Of a DNA stretch of 44,667 bases, positions 24,019 through 32,323 are shown piece by piece. Position 1 is the stretch's first letter, and each line of letters begins with the position of its first letter. Below the pieces are notes generated by a model, which saw nothing but the letters and a program-made list of their open reading frames with translations, did not search any database and had not been told where the DNA came from. A program made the position numbers and the translations under genes. The stretch lies in the NCBI GenBank assembly GCA_003934925.1, contig JQIX01000036.1, positions 1-44,667 on the forward strand, read 5' to 3'. The DNA comes from Epsilonproteobacteria bacterium (ex Lamellibrachia satsuma) (lineage in GTDB: Bacteria; Campylobacterota; Campylobacteria; Campylobacterales; Sulfurovaceae).

Positions 24019-25395
24019 TTAAGTTAACAGACCACTGATAGGAGGATTGTTATCTGTCAATATTTCAGGATTGGTGATCCCATACATTCTATAGATAGTA
24101 GCAGCGATACTGAAAACTTGGAAAGTATATGATTCCCCAGCCTGCCCGAAATTTTTTGGTCTGGTATAGAGGCGATTATTATCTCCTGTTCCTGTAATTT
24201 CCGTTTCCCCTACAATACCAAGATGATTCATATAATCACTTCCTCCAAACCAATAGACATTTTGGTTGTTTCCGTGATCCCAACCTTCTGAATTGTTATA
24301 ATTCATGTTACGACCGAATTCACCAAAGACTACAATATTGATATTAGATCTTCCTTCAACATTCATATGATTGACTGCTGCTGCAATAGCGTTCATAAGA
24401 TCCTGCATTCTATCTGTATAATTATCAATTGCATTGGAGTGGTCATCCCACCCTCCAAGACCAGGGCTTCCCATACTGACTACTTTAGTATAAGGATTAT
24501 GGATAAGAAGTTTCATGGCTAACTGCAGTCTGTCTGAAAAAGTATTGTTCTCAGGGTAAACGACACCAGGAGGTAGTTCCAACTCATTGATCTCATCAGT
24601 GAATTTTTCAAGAATGGCTCTTTTGTCAAAAGCTTCTTTGATCTTTCCTTCAGGATTGAAACTCTGTGCCATGGTGTCCATCATTTGTCCCAATGTGGTA
24701 TTGGTATCATTATTCATGATATGGCTGTTAAACCACCCGTTTCTTTTATATGGGTTATCTGAATCACTTCCGAAAGCAACCGGTTTTAGAAAAGAATTTA
24801 AATTAAGGTCATCTTCTCTGAACAAGATAGATTCCCCTTCCATAGTAACAAAAGGAATACTTTTACCTATGTCATCCGATCCTGTTGGCTCGGTGATGGC
24901 ACCTTTATGGTATAGTATAGAAGCCAGATTTGCAATGATACCGGCACCACCATCAGTATCTTTTCCCCGTTGTGCCTGAGAAGTACATTCTCCATGGGAT
25001 TTAAGATCATCTACAATTCTGTAACATGTTCGGAAAAGGTTCATTTTTCCATTACTTAAAAGGAACTCCATGGTATTTCCTCCTGCCTCTTCCCAGAAAT
25101 GATTGGTAGTAGCTGTTATTTCATTCAGAGGATAAGAATTTTGACTTTGTGTATTGATCTCTGTCATATTGGTAAGATTTCCTGCAAGTTCAGAAGGACC
25201 GCCGTAAAGATAGATGATGATCGTCTGTGCATTATTGCTGCTATAAATGGAGGAGTCAAAATCGATCTGATCATAATCCAGATCTGCGGCATTGGCACTA
25301 TAGGGCAATACAGCAGAAATACCGAATGCACCTACACCTTTGAGAAAAGTTCTTCTGTTTATGTGTTCTTCTTGATTTATAGTATACTTGTTCAT
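24019..25395 (-). CDS. Tat-exported DUF1501-family protein
   Basis: 458-aa protein with a twin-arginine signal (NRRTFLKGVGAFGISAVLPYSANA, residues 13-36), so it should be exported folded. The body carries the DUF1501 landmarks: YLYGGPSE near 63-69, SMGSPGLGGWDDHSN around 307-321, GEFGRN at 358-363 and GWDHG at 371-375. These residues resemble the metal-binding sites of the alkaline phosphatase/sulfatase superfamily to which DUF1501 belongs. The substrate is unknown. DUF1501 genes usually sit beside a DUF1800 gene, and here a DUF1800-like lipoprotein gene lies 9 bases upstream. The pair is transcribed behind a c-di-GMP riboswitch. Confidence 0.88.
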   Translation of the reverse strand: MNKYTINQEEHINRRTFLKGVGAFGISAVLPYSANAADLDYDQIDFDSSIYSSNNAQTIIIYLYGGPSELAGNLTNMTEINTQSQNSYPLNEITATTNHFWEEAGGNTMEFLLSNGKMNLFRTCYRIVDDLKSHGECTSQAQRGKDTDGGAGIIANLASILYHKGAITEPTGSDDIGKSIPFVTMEGESILFREDDLNLNSFLKPVAFGSDSDNPYKRNGWFNSHIMNNDTNTTLGQMMDTMAQSFNPEGKIKEAFDKRAILEKFTDEINELELPPGVVYPENNTFSDRLQLAMKLLIHNPYTKVVSMGSPGLGGWDDHSNAIDNYTDRMQDLMNAIAAAVNHMNVEGRSNINIVVFGEFGRNMNYNNSEGWDHGNNQNVYWFGGSDYMNHLGIVGETEITGTGDNNRLYTRPKNFGQAGESYTFQVFSIAATIYRMYGITNPEILTDNNPPISGLLT

Positions 25396-25404
25396 GTTCT
25401 CCCC

Positions 25405-27018
25405 CTATTCTTTCTTATCAAATGAGTATATAGCACTAAGCCGTGAAATGTAATCCAATACCATTGCAGCAAAATAACCACGTTCCTTAAGATCATCCTG
25501 CGGATCATCATTGCCGATAAGACTGATCCATCGGAAATTCTGGAATGTTGTACTGTTGTATTTGTCCTCATCGATCATATCCTGAAAGAACTGCATCTCT
25601 GCAGAGGTCGCATCTCTACCAATGAGTGGAATAAAAAGTGTATGAACAATATAGTCTGCTACTTTTTCTTTGGTATCTGCTTCTGCAGGAAGTGACTGAT
25701 AGATATTCGTTAAGGACCATCCGTCATCCCATGATTCAAAAGAAGTATTGGTTTCATAGTTGATCATGATATTTTCTCTTATCGTTTTATGGAACCAGGC
25801 AAAAGATTGGGAATCGAGTGGAACTTCCGTTTTCCTTCCCAATTTATATCTCATAGTTGATTGATGCATTTTGTCTAAATTTCGGTAAATATTCATAAAA
25901 GAGTATTGGTGAGGATGCCAATCCAATGTTTTTGCAATGGGAAAGAAACTCTCCTCAAATGTTCTGGTTTTTTCTGAATCAAGCAGATATTCCTTAGAGT
26001 AGATGATCTGTTTTAACAGCCCTGTCCAAGATGTAGGGTTGCTTGAAACTATTTGTGCCACAATATTGTTTTTTTCTGCTTCCGTATGATTTGGGAAATA
26101 GATATCAACCAGTCTGCGACTGACTGTTGTAAGAAATTCAGGCTGCAGCACAAGTGCACTGTAAAAGTCAGTACCATTTATAATGGTAGTACCTTGAAAA
26201 AGATCAGTAATAGGTTCGGTATTTTCATTTAAAGTGATTACAAGTGTATTACTCTCTTTATCCAACATCCAGTTTTTTAGAGCCTTTGCAGCAAGTGGTA
26301 CATGTGCATCATTGAAATCCATTAAAAATATTTCGAGCATCTCTCTTCCGTTATCTTCAGGACTTCTGAATCTTCTCCAGTTCTCATCTGTTATCATATG
26401 TTTAAATGTGATCCACTGTAGGCTAAGATCATCATCAAGGTCCAGTACCAGGCTATTGTATACAGTAACAGCATCGGTATTGTAAACGGTATCAAGTTCA
26501 TAGGCAGGGGAAAAAAGTATTGTTTGTGTCAAGATATAGGCAGCCCAACGATTGAGATACTCTTTGCCTGGCGAAAGATGAAAAAGTCTTGCTATCATAG
26601 GGGCCATGATTTCACCAGTGCCCCAGCCTTTATAATTAAGCAAATGATCTTCTACCGAGGCAAGTTCAGCAGGATCATTTTCCTGATCAAATTTTTCTTG
26701 TGTTTGACTGATAAAGAGACCGGAGTGAATACTTGTATTGAGCTCATCAAAAGAGCTTCCGTAAAAAAGTGTAGCATAAAGTTTAACTGCAACTTTATAT
26801 TGATCGTCTAGAGAGAGAGCATTAAACTCACTATCAGTTAATGGAGGAAGCCCATATTGAGTATAGTCCAATGGTTTGGCATCTATTGTAATTCCGTAAA
26901 GCTGAGTTTCTTCCGGTGGTTCTCCTCCTCCACTGCTACTTCCTCCCCCACAATTATTGAGAAATAGAATTGTAGAGGCAACGAGAATGAATTTGAATAT
27001 TATGTGAATAAAATGCAT
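25405..27018 (-). CDS. DUF1800-like lipoprotein
   Basis: 537-aa protein with a lipoprotein signal (ILVASTILFLNNC, lipid Cys23) and a glycine/serine linker (GGGSSSGGG), so it is probably anchored in an outer or inner membrane leaflet. The body is helical. FRSPEDNGREMLEIFLMD at 217-234 closely resembles the DUF1800 signature (P-x-E-N-x-ARE-[LI]-MEL). The later GRKTEVPLDSQSFAWFH matches the position of its G-x-x-x-x-x-P-x-x-x-x-GW segment. It diverges from typical DUF1800 proteins in lacking obvious GW residues there. First gene of the pair with the Tat DUF1501 protein; its transcript begins with a GEMM aptamer. Function not established. Confidence 0.72.
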   Translation of the reverse strand: MHFIHIIFKFILVASTILFLNNCGGGSSSGGGEPPEETQLYGITIDAKPLDYTQYGLPPLTDSEFNALSLDDQYKVAVKLYATLFYGSSFDELNTSIHSGLFISQTQEKFDQENDPAELASVEDHLLNYKGWGTGEIMAPMIARLFHLSPGKEYLNRWAAYILTQTILFSPAYELDTVYNTDAVTVYNSLVLDLDDDLSLQWITFKHMITDENWRRFRSPEDNGREMLEIFLMDFNDAHVPLAAKALKNWMLDKESNTLVITLNENTEPITDLFQGTTIINGTDFYSALVLQPEFLTTVSRRLVDIYFPNHTEAEKNNIVAQIVSSNPTSWTGLLKQIIYSKEYLLDSEKTRTFEESFFPIAKTLDWHPHQYSFMNIYRNLDKMHQSTMRYKLGRKTEVPLDSQSFAWFHKTIRENIMINYETNTSFESWDDGWSLTNIYQSLPAEADTKEKVADYIVHTLFIPLIGRDATSAEMQFFQDMIDEDKYNSTTFQNFRWISLIGNDDPQDDLKERGYFAAMVLDYISRLSAIYSFDKKE

Positions 27019-27156
27019 GAAGATCCTTTTTGTATTTGAGAAAACAGAAGAATGAGATCCATTGAAAAAAGAGATTTGTAGAATTACTATATAAGCTATT
27101 ATGGAGATTGCTATGAAATTATTTTTTTCATAGTCTTTCTATCATTTTAGCATCTT

Positions 27157-27228
27157 TTGGTAACCTGGCAATCTGCATGAGACCCATAGCTTTCTGTCCC
27201 TACCTCGCGATAGGTTTAGCCTTATCAT
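27157..27228 (-). promoter_or_regulatory. cyclic di-GMP-I (GEMM) riboswitch aptamer
   Basis: Read on the minus strand the element runs GGCTAAA, then a six-pair hairpin CCTATC-GCGA-GGTAGG with a GNRA tetraloop. GACAGAAAGCTATGGGTCT follows, then a short loop, then AGATTGCCAGGTTACC. These are the GEMM-I landmarks in order: the GNRA-capped P1b arm, the GACNNAAAG joining segment, the tetraloop-receptor arm and the GCC..GGUUACC closing strand. GG.UAA pairs with UUACC to form P1. The transcript should start at about 27226 from the -10 at 27232-27237. About 140 bases separate it from the lipoprotein ATG. The expression platform is not resolved; a hairpin CTATGAAA/TTTCATAG (27111-27133) is the main candidate. 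Confidence 0.92.
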
Positions 27229-27231
27229 ATT

Positions 27232-27237
27232 ATTATA
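27232..27237 (-). promoter_or_regulatory. -10 box of the riboswitch-lipoprotein operon
   Basis: Minus-strand TATAAT placed so that transcription begins at the first bases of the aptamer. No good -35. The remainder of the 331-base gap (27238-27349) shows nothing else I recognise. Confidence 0.7.
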
Positions 27238-27349
27238 GTTCAAGAGCATTATTCTAATATTACCTCATTGAATGAAATAAATTAGTATCTTTGAGTATAA
27301 CAGGTTTAGATTAAATGAATTTTAAATAAGGATAAAAAATAGTGGTAAA

Positions 27350-28393
27350 TCAACTACATTTTTCCTCTATGTAGTCCTGTACAAATCTACGTACATCAGC
27401 ATATACAAAAGAGTCTTTATACCCTTCAATTTTTCCCCCGGCAGCGTTGGGGTGTCCTCCCCCATTTCCGATGTGTGCCGCCATTTTTGAAACATCCAGT
27501 TTATTGTTGCTTCTCAGTGAGAAATGCCCTCTGAAATTGACATCCATATAGAAGTCATAATCAGGATTGTTCAGCATACAGGTATTGCCGATGATGGAAG
27601 TATTGCCTACGTTGTATCCTAAAATTCCTTTATAGCCCTTATAATGGATAGTAAGACGTTGTCTGTCCTGGGTTAGAAGATCAGTAACATAAAAGGCCAC
27701 AAGATTGTCTTTTGTATTGTCTTCACCTTGTTTAAAAAAACTTTTTTTGATCTGGTGAAGGTCATCATCCAGTTGTATAGGTGCATTTATATTTGATACT
27801 CTCTCTTTTGCTGCATCTATGAGTGAAAGTTTAAAAGCTCTGTCTTCTTTTGGAAATAAGATACGATTGATCTCACGTGCACCCGAGATCATCCCCAGCA
27901 TTACTTTTCCGTATTCAAACAGTGCATCATCACTAAGCCAGATATCGACAGCATTGATGGCTTTTACAACATCGGATAGATTGTTCTCTTTGTCAAATCC
28001 GTAATGTTGTTGCAGCCAATCATAGGTAATGAGTGTAGCAGAACGTGAAGTATCGAGTGTATACCAGGCAAAACGTTCAGCTGCATTAGCTCCGGTAGCA
28101 TGGTGGTCAAGCAACTGCAGTTTCGCACCGATGCGCATAGCCTCTTTTTCTATCCAGTTGCCTTCTTTGGTGCTAAGGTTGAGGTCTGTGATAAGAATGA
28201 GCCTCTCTATCTCTTCCCCCTGAAGGAATTTGTCCTGTTCGATCTTCTTTACCATCTCTTCGAGGCGTGCAGTGACTTCTGGACCGTAGTTTGCATTGTA
28301 GCATTCGATCGTATTGAAACATTGTGTTGAAAGGTATTGGCATCCATAGCCGTCAAGATCTATATGAGAGAGATGGTAAATGTGTTGCTGCAT
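27350..28393 (-). CDS. DHH-family phosphoesterase
   Basis: 347-aa two-domain DHH/DHHA1 protein, related to NrnA/NrnB and RecJ-type enzymes that hydrolyse short oligonucleotides, pAp or cyclic-dinucleotide products. Motif I HIDLDGYG (10-17), motif II LITDLNL, the namesake LLDHHATG (DHH at 96-98) and the DHHA1 glycine motif IGNGGGHPNAAGG are all intact. No membrane helices or CBS/PAS domains, so it is soluble. It follows the Rrf2 regulator with 2 bases between and is co-transcribed. A role in clearing pGpG or nanoRNA is possible but not shown. Confidence 0.88.
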   Translation of the reverse strand: MQQHIYHLSHIDLDGYGCQYLSTQCFNTIECYNANYGPEVTARLEEMVKKIEQDKFLQGEEIERLILITDLNLSTKEGNWIEKEAMRIGAKLQLLDHHATGANAAERFAWYTLDTSRSATLITYDWLQQHYGFDKENNLSDVVKAINAVDIWLSDDALFEYGKVMLGMISGAREINRILFPKEDRAFKLSLIDAAKERVSNINAPIQLDDDLHQIKKSFFKQGEDNTKDNLVAFYVTDLLTQDRQRLTIHYKGYKGILGYNVGNTSIIGNTCMLNNPDYDFYMDVNFRGHFSLRSNNKLDVSKMAAHIGNGGGHPNAAGGKIEGYKDSFVYADVRRFVQDYIEEKCS

Positions 28394-28395
28394 TA

Positions 28396-28794
28396 TTATA
28401 ATATATCTCCCAAAGTAAGACCATTGAGAAAATCATCTATTTTTGTTTGAAAGTTTGCAATAAACGGAGAGATAGCACAAGTTCCTATAGCCCCATGAGG
28501 ACAAGTCTCAGCATAACTGACACAGTCAAATACTGCTGGTGGCTTGCCTTCTGCAGCAAGAATAACACTGTTAATAGTGATCTCATCTATTTTTTGTGCA
28601 AGGACAAATCCGCCATGTGCACCTTTGCGTGATTCCAATATGCCTTGTTTTGCAAGACTCTGTAAGATCTTGGCAAGGAAACTTTTAGGGATGTTGAGTT
28701 CATTTGCCAATTGTTCTGCACCTATAGGTTTGTCAGATTTACGTATATTGTCTAAAGAGAGTAAAGCATATTCGCTTGCACGGGTTAATAACAT
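28396..28794 (-). CDS. Rrf2-family transcriptional regulator
   Basis: 132-aa winged-helix regulator. LLTRASEYALLSLDNI and IPKSFLAKILQSLAKQGILESRKGAHGGF are textbook Rrf2 sequence: DNA-reading helix and wing. Three cysteines (C91, C98, C106 in DCVSYAETCPHGAIGTC) match the Fe-S-binding loop of IscR/NsrR relatives, so it may sense iron-sulfur status, NO or redox. It heads a transcript with the DHH phosphoesterase. An imperfect palindrome (28818-28837) lies just upstream and is a candidate autoregulatory site. Confidence 0.9.
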   Translation of the reverse strand: MLLTRASEYALLSLDNIRKSDKPIGAEQLANELNIPKSFLAKILQSLAKQGILESRKGAHGGFVLAQKIDEITINSVILAAEGKPPAVFDCVSYAETCPHGAIGTCAISPFIANFQTKIDDFLNGLTLGDIL

Positions 28795-28817
28795 TATATA
28801 AAGCCTTCTATTGTCAA

Positions 28818-28837
28818 TTAGGAGTATTTTACTCTAA
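28818..28837. promoter_or_regulatory. candidate Rrf2 operator
   Basis: TTAGGAGTA and TACTCTAA around TTT form an inverted repeat with one bulged G, 24 bases before the rrf2 start codon. The location and symmetry suggest autoregulation. Confidence 0.4.
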
Positions 28838-28949
28838 TATATATTAAGTAAGCATGAGAGTACTGCCTAAGCGTCAGGTAAGGTTATTATGATATGATTG
28901 CGTTCCCAAATTGAATTTTGGAAATCAAATTACCAATCAGGAGGTCATT

Positions 28950-29219
28950 ATGGCTTTAGATCAGGCGAAAGAAGCAGAAATTATTGCTAAATACGCAAGA
29001 GGCGAAAACGATACAGGTTCAACAGAAGTACAGGTAGCGCTTTTAACAGAAAGAATCAAATATCTTACTGAACACCTTAAAACAAACAAGAAGGATCACT
29101 CTTCAAGACTTGGGCTACTTAAGCTGGTAGGTCAAAGAAGAAGACTTATGAGATACCTTAAAAATACAGATCTTGCCAGATGGAACACTATCAAAACAGA
29201 TCTTGGTATTAGAAACTAA
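28950..29219 (+). CDS. rpsO: 30S ribosomal protein S15
   Basis: 89-aa primary 16S rRNA-binding protein: [36 protein letters not shown], the conserved [30 protein letters not shown] and a C-terminal IKTDLGIRN. The ATG at 28950 has a near-perfect AGGAGGT site five bases ahead; 13 in-frame codons upstream have no family match and are excluded. A GACTGCC-TTCC-GGCAGTC stem follows the stop. Confidence 0.98.
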   Translation: MALDQAKEAEIIAKYARGENDTGSTEVQVALLTERIKYLTEHLKTNKKDHSSRLGLLKLVGQRRRLMRYLKNTDLARWNTIKTDLGIRN

Positions 29220-29232
29220 TATCCCTATACTA

Positions 29233-29250
29233 GACTGCCTTCCGGCAGTC
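29233..29250 (+). terminator. rpsO terminator-like hairpin
   Basis: Perfect seven-pair stem GACTGCC/GGCAGTC with a TTCC loop, 13 bases after the rpsO stop; T-rich but interrupted sequence follows. Confidence 0.6.
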
Positions 29251-29333
29251 AATATTCTATTCCCCTATTTTTTATAGCTACTTTTAATTTATCTCTCTTT
29301 ACATACATATACAATACTGTCTAATTTTCTAAG

Positions 29334-29352
29334 TTGAGTCAATATGACTAAA
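29334..29352. promoter_or_regulatory. HAIR-like operator upstream of grpE
   Basis: TTGAGT-N7-ACTAAA, matching 11 of the 12 core positions of the HspR operator HAIR (TTGAGT-N7-ACTCAA). It shares the ACTAAA half and exact spacing with the htpG palindrome. It sits 31 bases upstream of the grpE -35. Confidence 0.55.
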
Positions 29353-29382
29353 ACAATATTAATAAAAAATATTAAGTATATA

Positions 29383-29413
29383 CTTGACAAAGATACACTC
29401 AATGTTGTATAAT
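29383..29413 (+). promoter_or_regulatory. grpE-dnaK promoter with overlapping HAIR-like site
   Basis: TTGACA (29384-29389) and TATAAT (29408-29413) with an 18-base spacer form the strongest consensus promoter in the window. CTTGACA-N7-ACTCAAT (29383-29403) overlaps the -35 and spacer and matches HAIR (CTTGAGT-N7-ACTCAAG) at 11 of 14 positions. Repressor binding here would occlude RNA polymerase. No CIRCE element (TTAGCACTC-N9-GAGTGCTAA) is present. Confidence 0.7.
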
Positions 29414-29466
29414 ACTTTCAAGCATTAAAATAAATGCATGTAATGTTATGAAAAGGAGGTTTGTAT

Positions 29467-30021
29467 ATGAGTCAAGAAAATGAGAATCTTGAAGAGTCTA
29501 AAACTGAAGAAGCAGTGAATTCTCAAGAGGGTGGCAATCAGGAAGAAGTAACTGAAACTGATCCTCTTGAAGCAGCACAAGCTGAAGCAGCAGAATGGAA
29601 AGATAAATATCTAAGAGCCCATGCCGATTTTGAAAACGCTAAGAAGCGTTTGGCAAAAGATAAAGCAAATGCGGTTGCTTATGCAAATGAAAGTTTTGCA
29701 AAAGATATTTTAGCCGTGATAGACTCTTTTGAGAATGCACTTAGCTCAATGGAAGGTGCAAATGAAGAAAATACATCTGAAGTTCTTAAAAAAATGAAAG
29801 AAGGTGTAACGCTTACGTATGAACAACTCAAAAAGGTTTTAGAAAAAAACCATATTAAAGAGATCGCATGCAATGGTGCATTTGATCCCGAAGTACATCA
29901 AGCGATCATGCAAGTCGAAAGCGATAAGCATAAAAGTGGTGATATAGTACAGGTAATGCAAAAAGGATATACCATTAAAGACAGAGTATTGCGTCCTGCA
30001 ATGGTGAGCACCGCTAAGTAA
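29467..30021 (+). CDS. grpE: nucleotide exchange factor GrpE
   Basis: Releases ADP from DnaK in the heat-shock chaperone cycle. About 184 aa: an acidic, glutamate-rich N-terminal tail (ENENLEESKTEEA..) leads into a long helix (AAEWKDKYLRAHADFENAKKRLAKDK). The C-terminal beta domain contains the conserved ACNGAFDPEVHQAIM and GYTIKDRVLRPAMV. I start at ATG 29467 because AAAAGGAGGT ends six bases before it; TTG 29461 in the same frame is less likely. hrcA, often the first gene of this operon, is absent. The stop codon lies inside the 30018-30044 hairpin. Confidence 0.96.
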   Translation: MSQENENLEESKTEEAVNSQEGGNQEEVTETDPLEAAQAEAAEWKDKYLRAHADFENAKKRLAKDKANAVAYANESFAKDILAVIDSFENALSSMEGANEENTSEVLKKMKEGVTLTYEQLKKVLEKNHIKEIACNGAFDPEVHQAIMQVESDKHKSGDIVQVMQKGYTIKDRVLRPAMVSTAK

Positions 30022-30044
30022 ACGTGAGTGAACCTCACGTTTAC
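30018..30044 (+). terminator. hairpin containing the grpE stop codon
   Basis: GTAAACGTGAG and CTCACGTTTAC form a perfect 11-pair stem with a 5-base loop, and the TAA of grpE is within it. No T run follows, so it more likely stabilises or separates the grpE and dnaK messages than ends transcription completely. Confidence 0.55.
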
Positions 30045-30072
30045 AGGTGTGAAGGTAGAAAATTAAGAAAAA

Positions 30073-30136
30073 GTTGATAAAAAGTGACTCAATGCAACTA
30101 AAGTAGCATTGGGATCATCTGGATATCGATTATAAT
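30073..30136 (+). promoter_or_regulatory. internal dnaK promoter with HAIR-like site
   Basis: TATAAT at 30131-30136 could start a dnaK-only transcript. Upstream, GTTGATA-N7-ACTCAAT (30073-30093) has the same half-site and spacing as the element at the grpE promoter and matches 10 of 12 core HAIR positions. Confidence 0.5.
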
Positions 30137-30177
30137 TACACAGATAAAACGAAACACAAGAAGAAAAAGGAACAAAA

Positions 30178-32061
30178 ATGGCTAAAGTATTAGGAATAGA
30201 TTTAGGAACAACAAACTCTGCAATGGCAGTGTATACAAATGGAGAAGCAGCGATTATTGCAAACAAAGAGGGTAAAAACACAACACCTTCCATCGTTGCA
30301 TTTACAGACAAAGGTGAAGTACTGGTGGGAGAATCTGCAAAAAGACAGGCAGTAACAAACCCGGAAAAGACGATCTACTCTATTAAGAGAATTATGGGGC
30401 TTATGTGTGATGAATCAAAAGCAGAAGAAGCAAAAGAGAGACTTCCATATCATATCATCGACAGAAATGGAGCATGTGCGATCGAAGTGGCTGAAAAAAC
30501 ATATACGCCGCAGGAGATCTCTGCAAAAGTACTTATGAAAATGAAAGAGGATGCAGAAGCATACCTTGGTGAGACAGTGACAGATGCTGTTATTACAGTT
30601 CCGGCATATTTCAATGATGCACAAAGAAAAGCAACAAAAGAAGCAGGAACGATCGCAGGGTTAAATGTACTTAGGATCATCAATGAGCCGACATCTGCTG
30701 CACTTGCATATGGTTTGGATAAGAAAGAATCTGAGCAGATCGTTGTTTATGACCTTGGTGGTGGTACATTTGATGTTACGGCACTGGAAACGGGTGATGG
30801 TGTTGTAGAAGTACTTGCAACGGGTGGAGATGCATTCCTTGGTGGGGATGATTTTGATAACCGTGTCATTGACTATGTGGCAAATGAATTTAAATCTGAA
30901 ACCGGTATTGATATCAAAGCAGATGTAATGGCGCTTCAAAGGGTGAAAGATGCTGCCGAAGCAGCGAAAAAAGAGCTTTCCAGTTCAACTGAAACAGAGA
31001 TAAACCTTCCGTTTATTACAGCAGATGCATCTGGGCCAAAACACCTGGTAACCAAAATTACCAGAGCGAAATTCGAATCACTTATTTCTGATCTTGTAGC
31101 AAGCACGATTAAAACGATCGAAGCTGTACTTAAAGATGCGGGAGTAGGTAAATCTGGTATTAATGAAGTTGTTATGGTCGGTGGTTCTACAAGAGTACCA
31201 TTGGTTCAGGAAGAAGTGAAAAAATTCTTTGGAAAAGAGCTTAATAAATCTGTGAATCCGGATGAAGTAGTTGCGCTTGGTGCGGCTATTCAGGGTGGTG
31301 TACTTGCAGGTGATGTAAAAGATGTATTGCTTCTTGATGTAACACCATTGAGTCTTGGTATTGAAACATTAGGCGGAGTAACGACAAAAGTGATCGAAAA
31401 AGGAACAACGATCCCGGCGAAAAAGTCCCAAACATTCTCAACAGCAGAAGACAACCAGCCTGCAGTAAGTATTCATGTACTCCAGGGTGAAAGAGAATTT
31501 GCAAAAGACAACAAATCACTTGGAATGTTCGAACTTAGAGATATCCCGGCAGCTCCTAGAGGTGTGCCTCAGATCGAAGTAACATTTGACATTGATGCCA
31601 ATGGTATCTTGACTGTATCTGCACAAGATAAGGGTACCGGTAAATCTCAAGAGATCAAGATCACCGGTTCATCAGGACTTTCTGATGAAGAGATTGAAAA
31701 AATGGTACAGGATGCTGAAGCACATAAAGCTGAAGATGAAAAAAGAAAAGAAGTGGTTGAAACTAGAAATCAGGCGGATGCATTGATTCATCAAACTAGA
31801 AAAACATTGACTGATCTAGGTGAAAACTTTGATGCTGCAGAAAAATCAAATATTGAAGCAGCGATTGAAGAGCTTGAAACTGTGCTTAAAGATGACAATG
31901 CGACTAAAGAGCAGATCGAAGAGAAAGTAAAAGCATTGACTGAAAAAAGTCATAAACTTGCTGAAGCGGCCTATGCCAAAGAACAGGGTGGTCAAGCAGG
32001 TGCGGAGCAAGGTGCAAAAAAAGCTGACGATGAAGATGTCATCGATGCTGAAGTAGAGTAA
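30178..32061 (+). CDS. dnaK: chaperone DnaK (Hsp70)
   Basis: ATP-driven chaperone of 627 aa. The N-terminal ATPase has the phosphate loops [13 protein letters not shown] and [14 protein letters not shown], plus [13 protein letters not shown] and [15 protein letters not shown]. The substrate domain starts around [19 protein letters not shown], and the lid and disordered tail end [11 protein letters not shown]. The N-terminal ATPase lacks no key residues by eye. Good AAAAAGGAACAAAA site. A strong perfect terminator ends the transcript after a 160-base 3' region that contains a decayed copy of the dnaK tail. Confidence 0.99.
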   Translation: MAKVLGIDLGTTNSAMAVYTNGEAAIIANKEGKNTTPSIVAFTDKGEVLVGESAKRQAVTNPEKTIYSIKRIMGLMCDESKAEEAKERLPYHIIDRNGACAIEVAEKTYTPQEISAKVLMKMKEDAEAYLGETVTDAVITVPAYFNDAQRKATKEAGTIAGLNVLRIINEPTSAALAYGLDKKESEQIVVYDLGGGTFDVTALETGDGVVEVLATGGDAFLGGDDFDNRVIDYVANEFKSETGIDIKADVMALQRVKDAAEAAKKELSSSTETEINLPFITADASGPKHLVTKITRAKFESLISDLVASTIKTIEAVLKDAGVGKSGINEVVMVGGSTRVPLVQEEVKKFFGKELNKSVNPDEVVALGAAIQGGVLAGDVKDVLLLDVTPLSLGIETLGGVTTKVIEKGTTIPAKKSQTFSTAEDNQPAVSIHVLQGEREFAKDNKSLGMFELRDIPAAPRGVPQIEVTFDIDANGILTVSAQDKGTGKSQEIKITGSSGLSDEEIEKMVQDAEAHKAEDEKRKEVVETRNQADALIHQTRKTLTDLGENFDAAEKSNIEAAIEELETVLKDDNATKEQIEEKVKALTEKSHKLAEAAYAKEQGGQAGAEQGAKKADDEDVIDAEVE

Positions 32062-32172
32062 ACCTCTGCTTCAGTATCAGATTCAGCCAGTTGAATGAGC
32101 CAACTGCTAAAGTTGACATAGTGTCAGCGTAGTTTTTTGGGCTTTGCTCAAAAAGCGTTCTATTGACAATAC

Positions 32173-32199
32173 AATGTCATCAATGCTGAAGTAGAATAA
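32173..32199 (+). repeat. duplicated tail of dnaK
   Basis: These 27 bases match the last 27 bases of dnaK (32035-32061) at 24 positions and still read NVINAEVE-stop where dnaK reads DVIDAEVE-stop. All three differences are G to A. Similarity fades about 10 bases further upstream. The rest of the 32062-32323 gap holds small hairpins (TGACA-TAG-TGTCA, CAGTTG/CAACTG) and the terminator. Confidence 0.75.
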
Positions 32200-32219
32200 T
32201 CTACAGCTTTTAAAATTTT

Positions 32220-32252
32220 AAATGGTTCTCACAAATGTGAGAACCATTTTCC
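32220..32252 (+). terminator. dnaK terminator
   Basis: Perfect 13-pair stem AAATGGTTCTCAC/GTGAGAACCATTT with an AAAT loop, flanked by A-rich and T-rich tracts. It could act in both directions. Confidence 0.85.
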
Positions 32253-32323
32253 ACTCCAATTGACTCCTCCTCATTAATCCATTTTAAGATATAATATTCC
32301 AATAAATATCCAAGGATAGAATA

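Noticed and set aside
29300-29460. CIRCE operator before grpE
   Set aside because: No TTAGCACTC or GAGTGCTAA half-sites; the repeats here have N7 spacing and HAIR-like halves.
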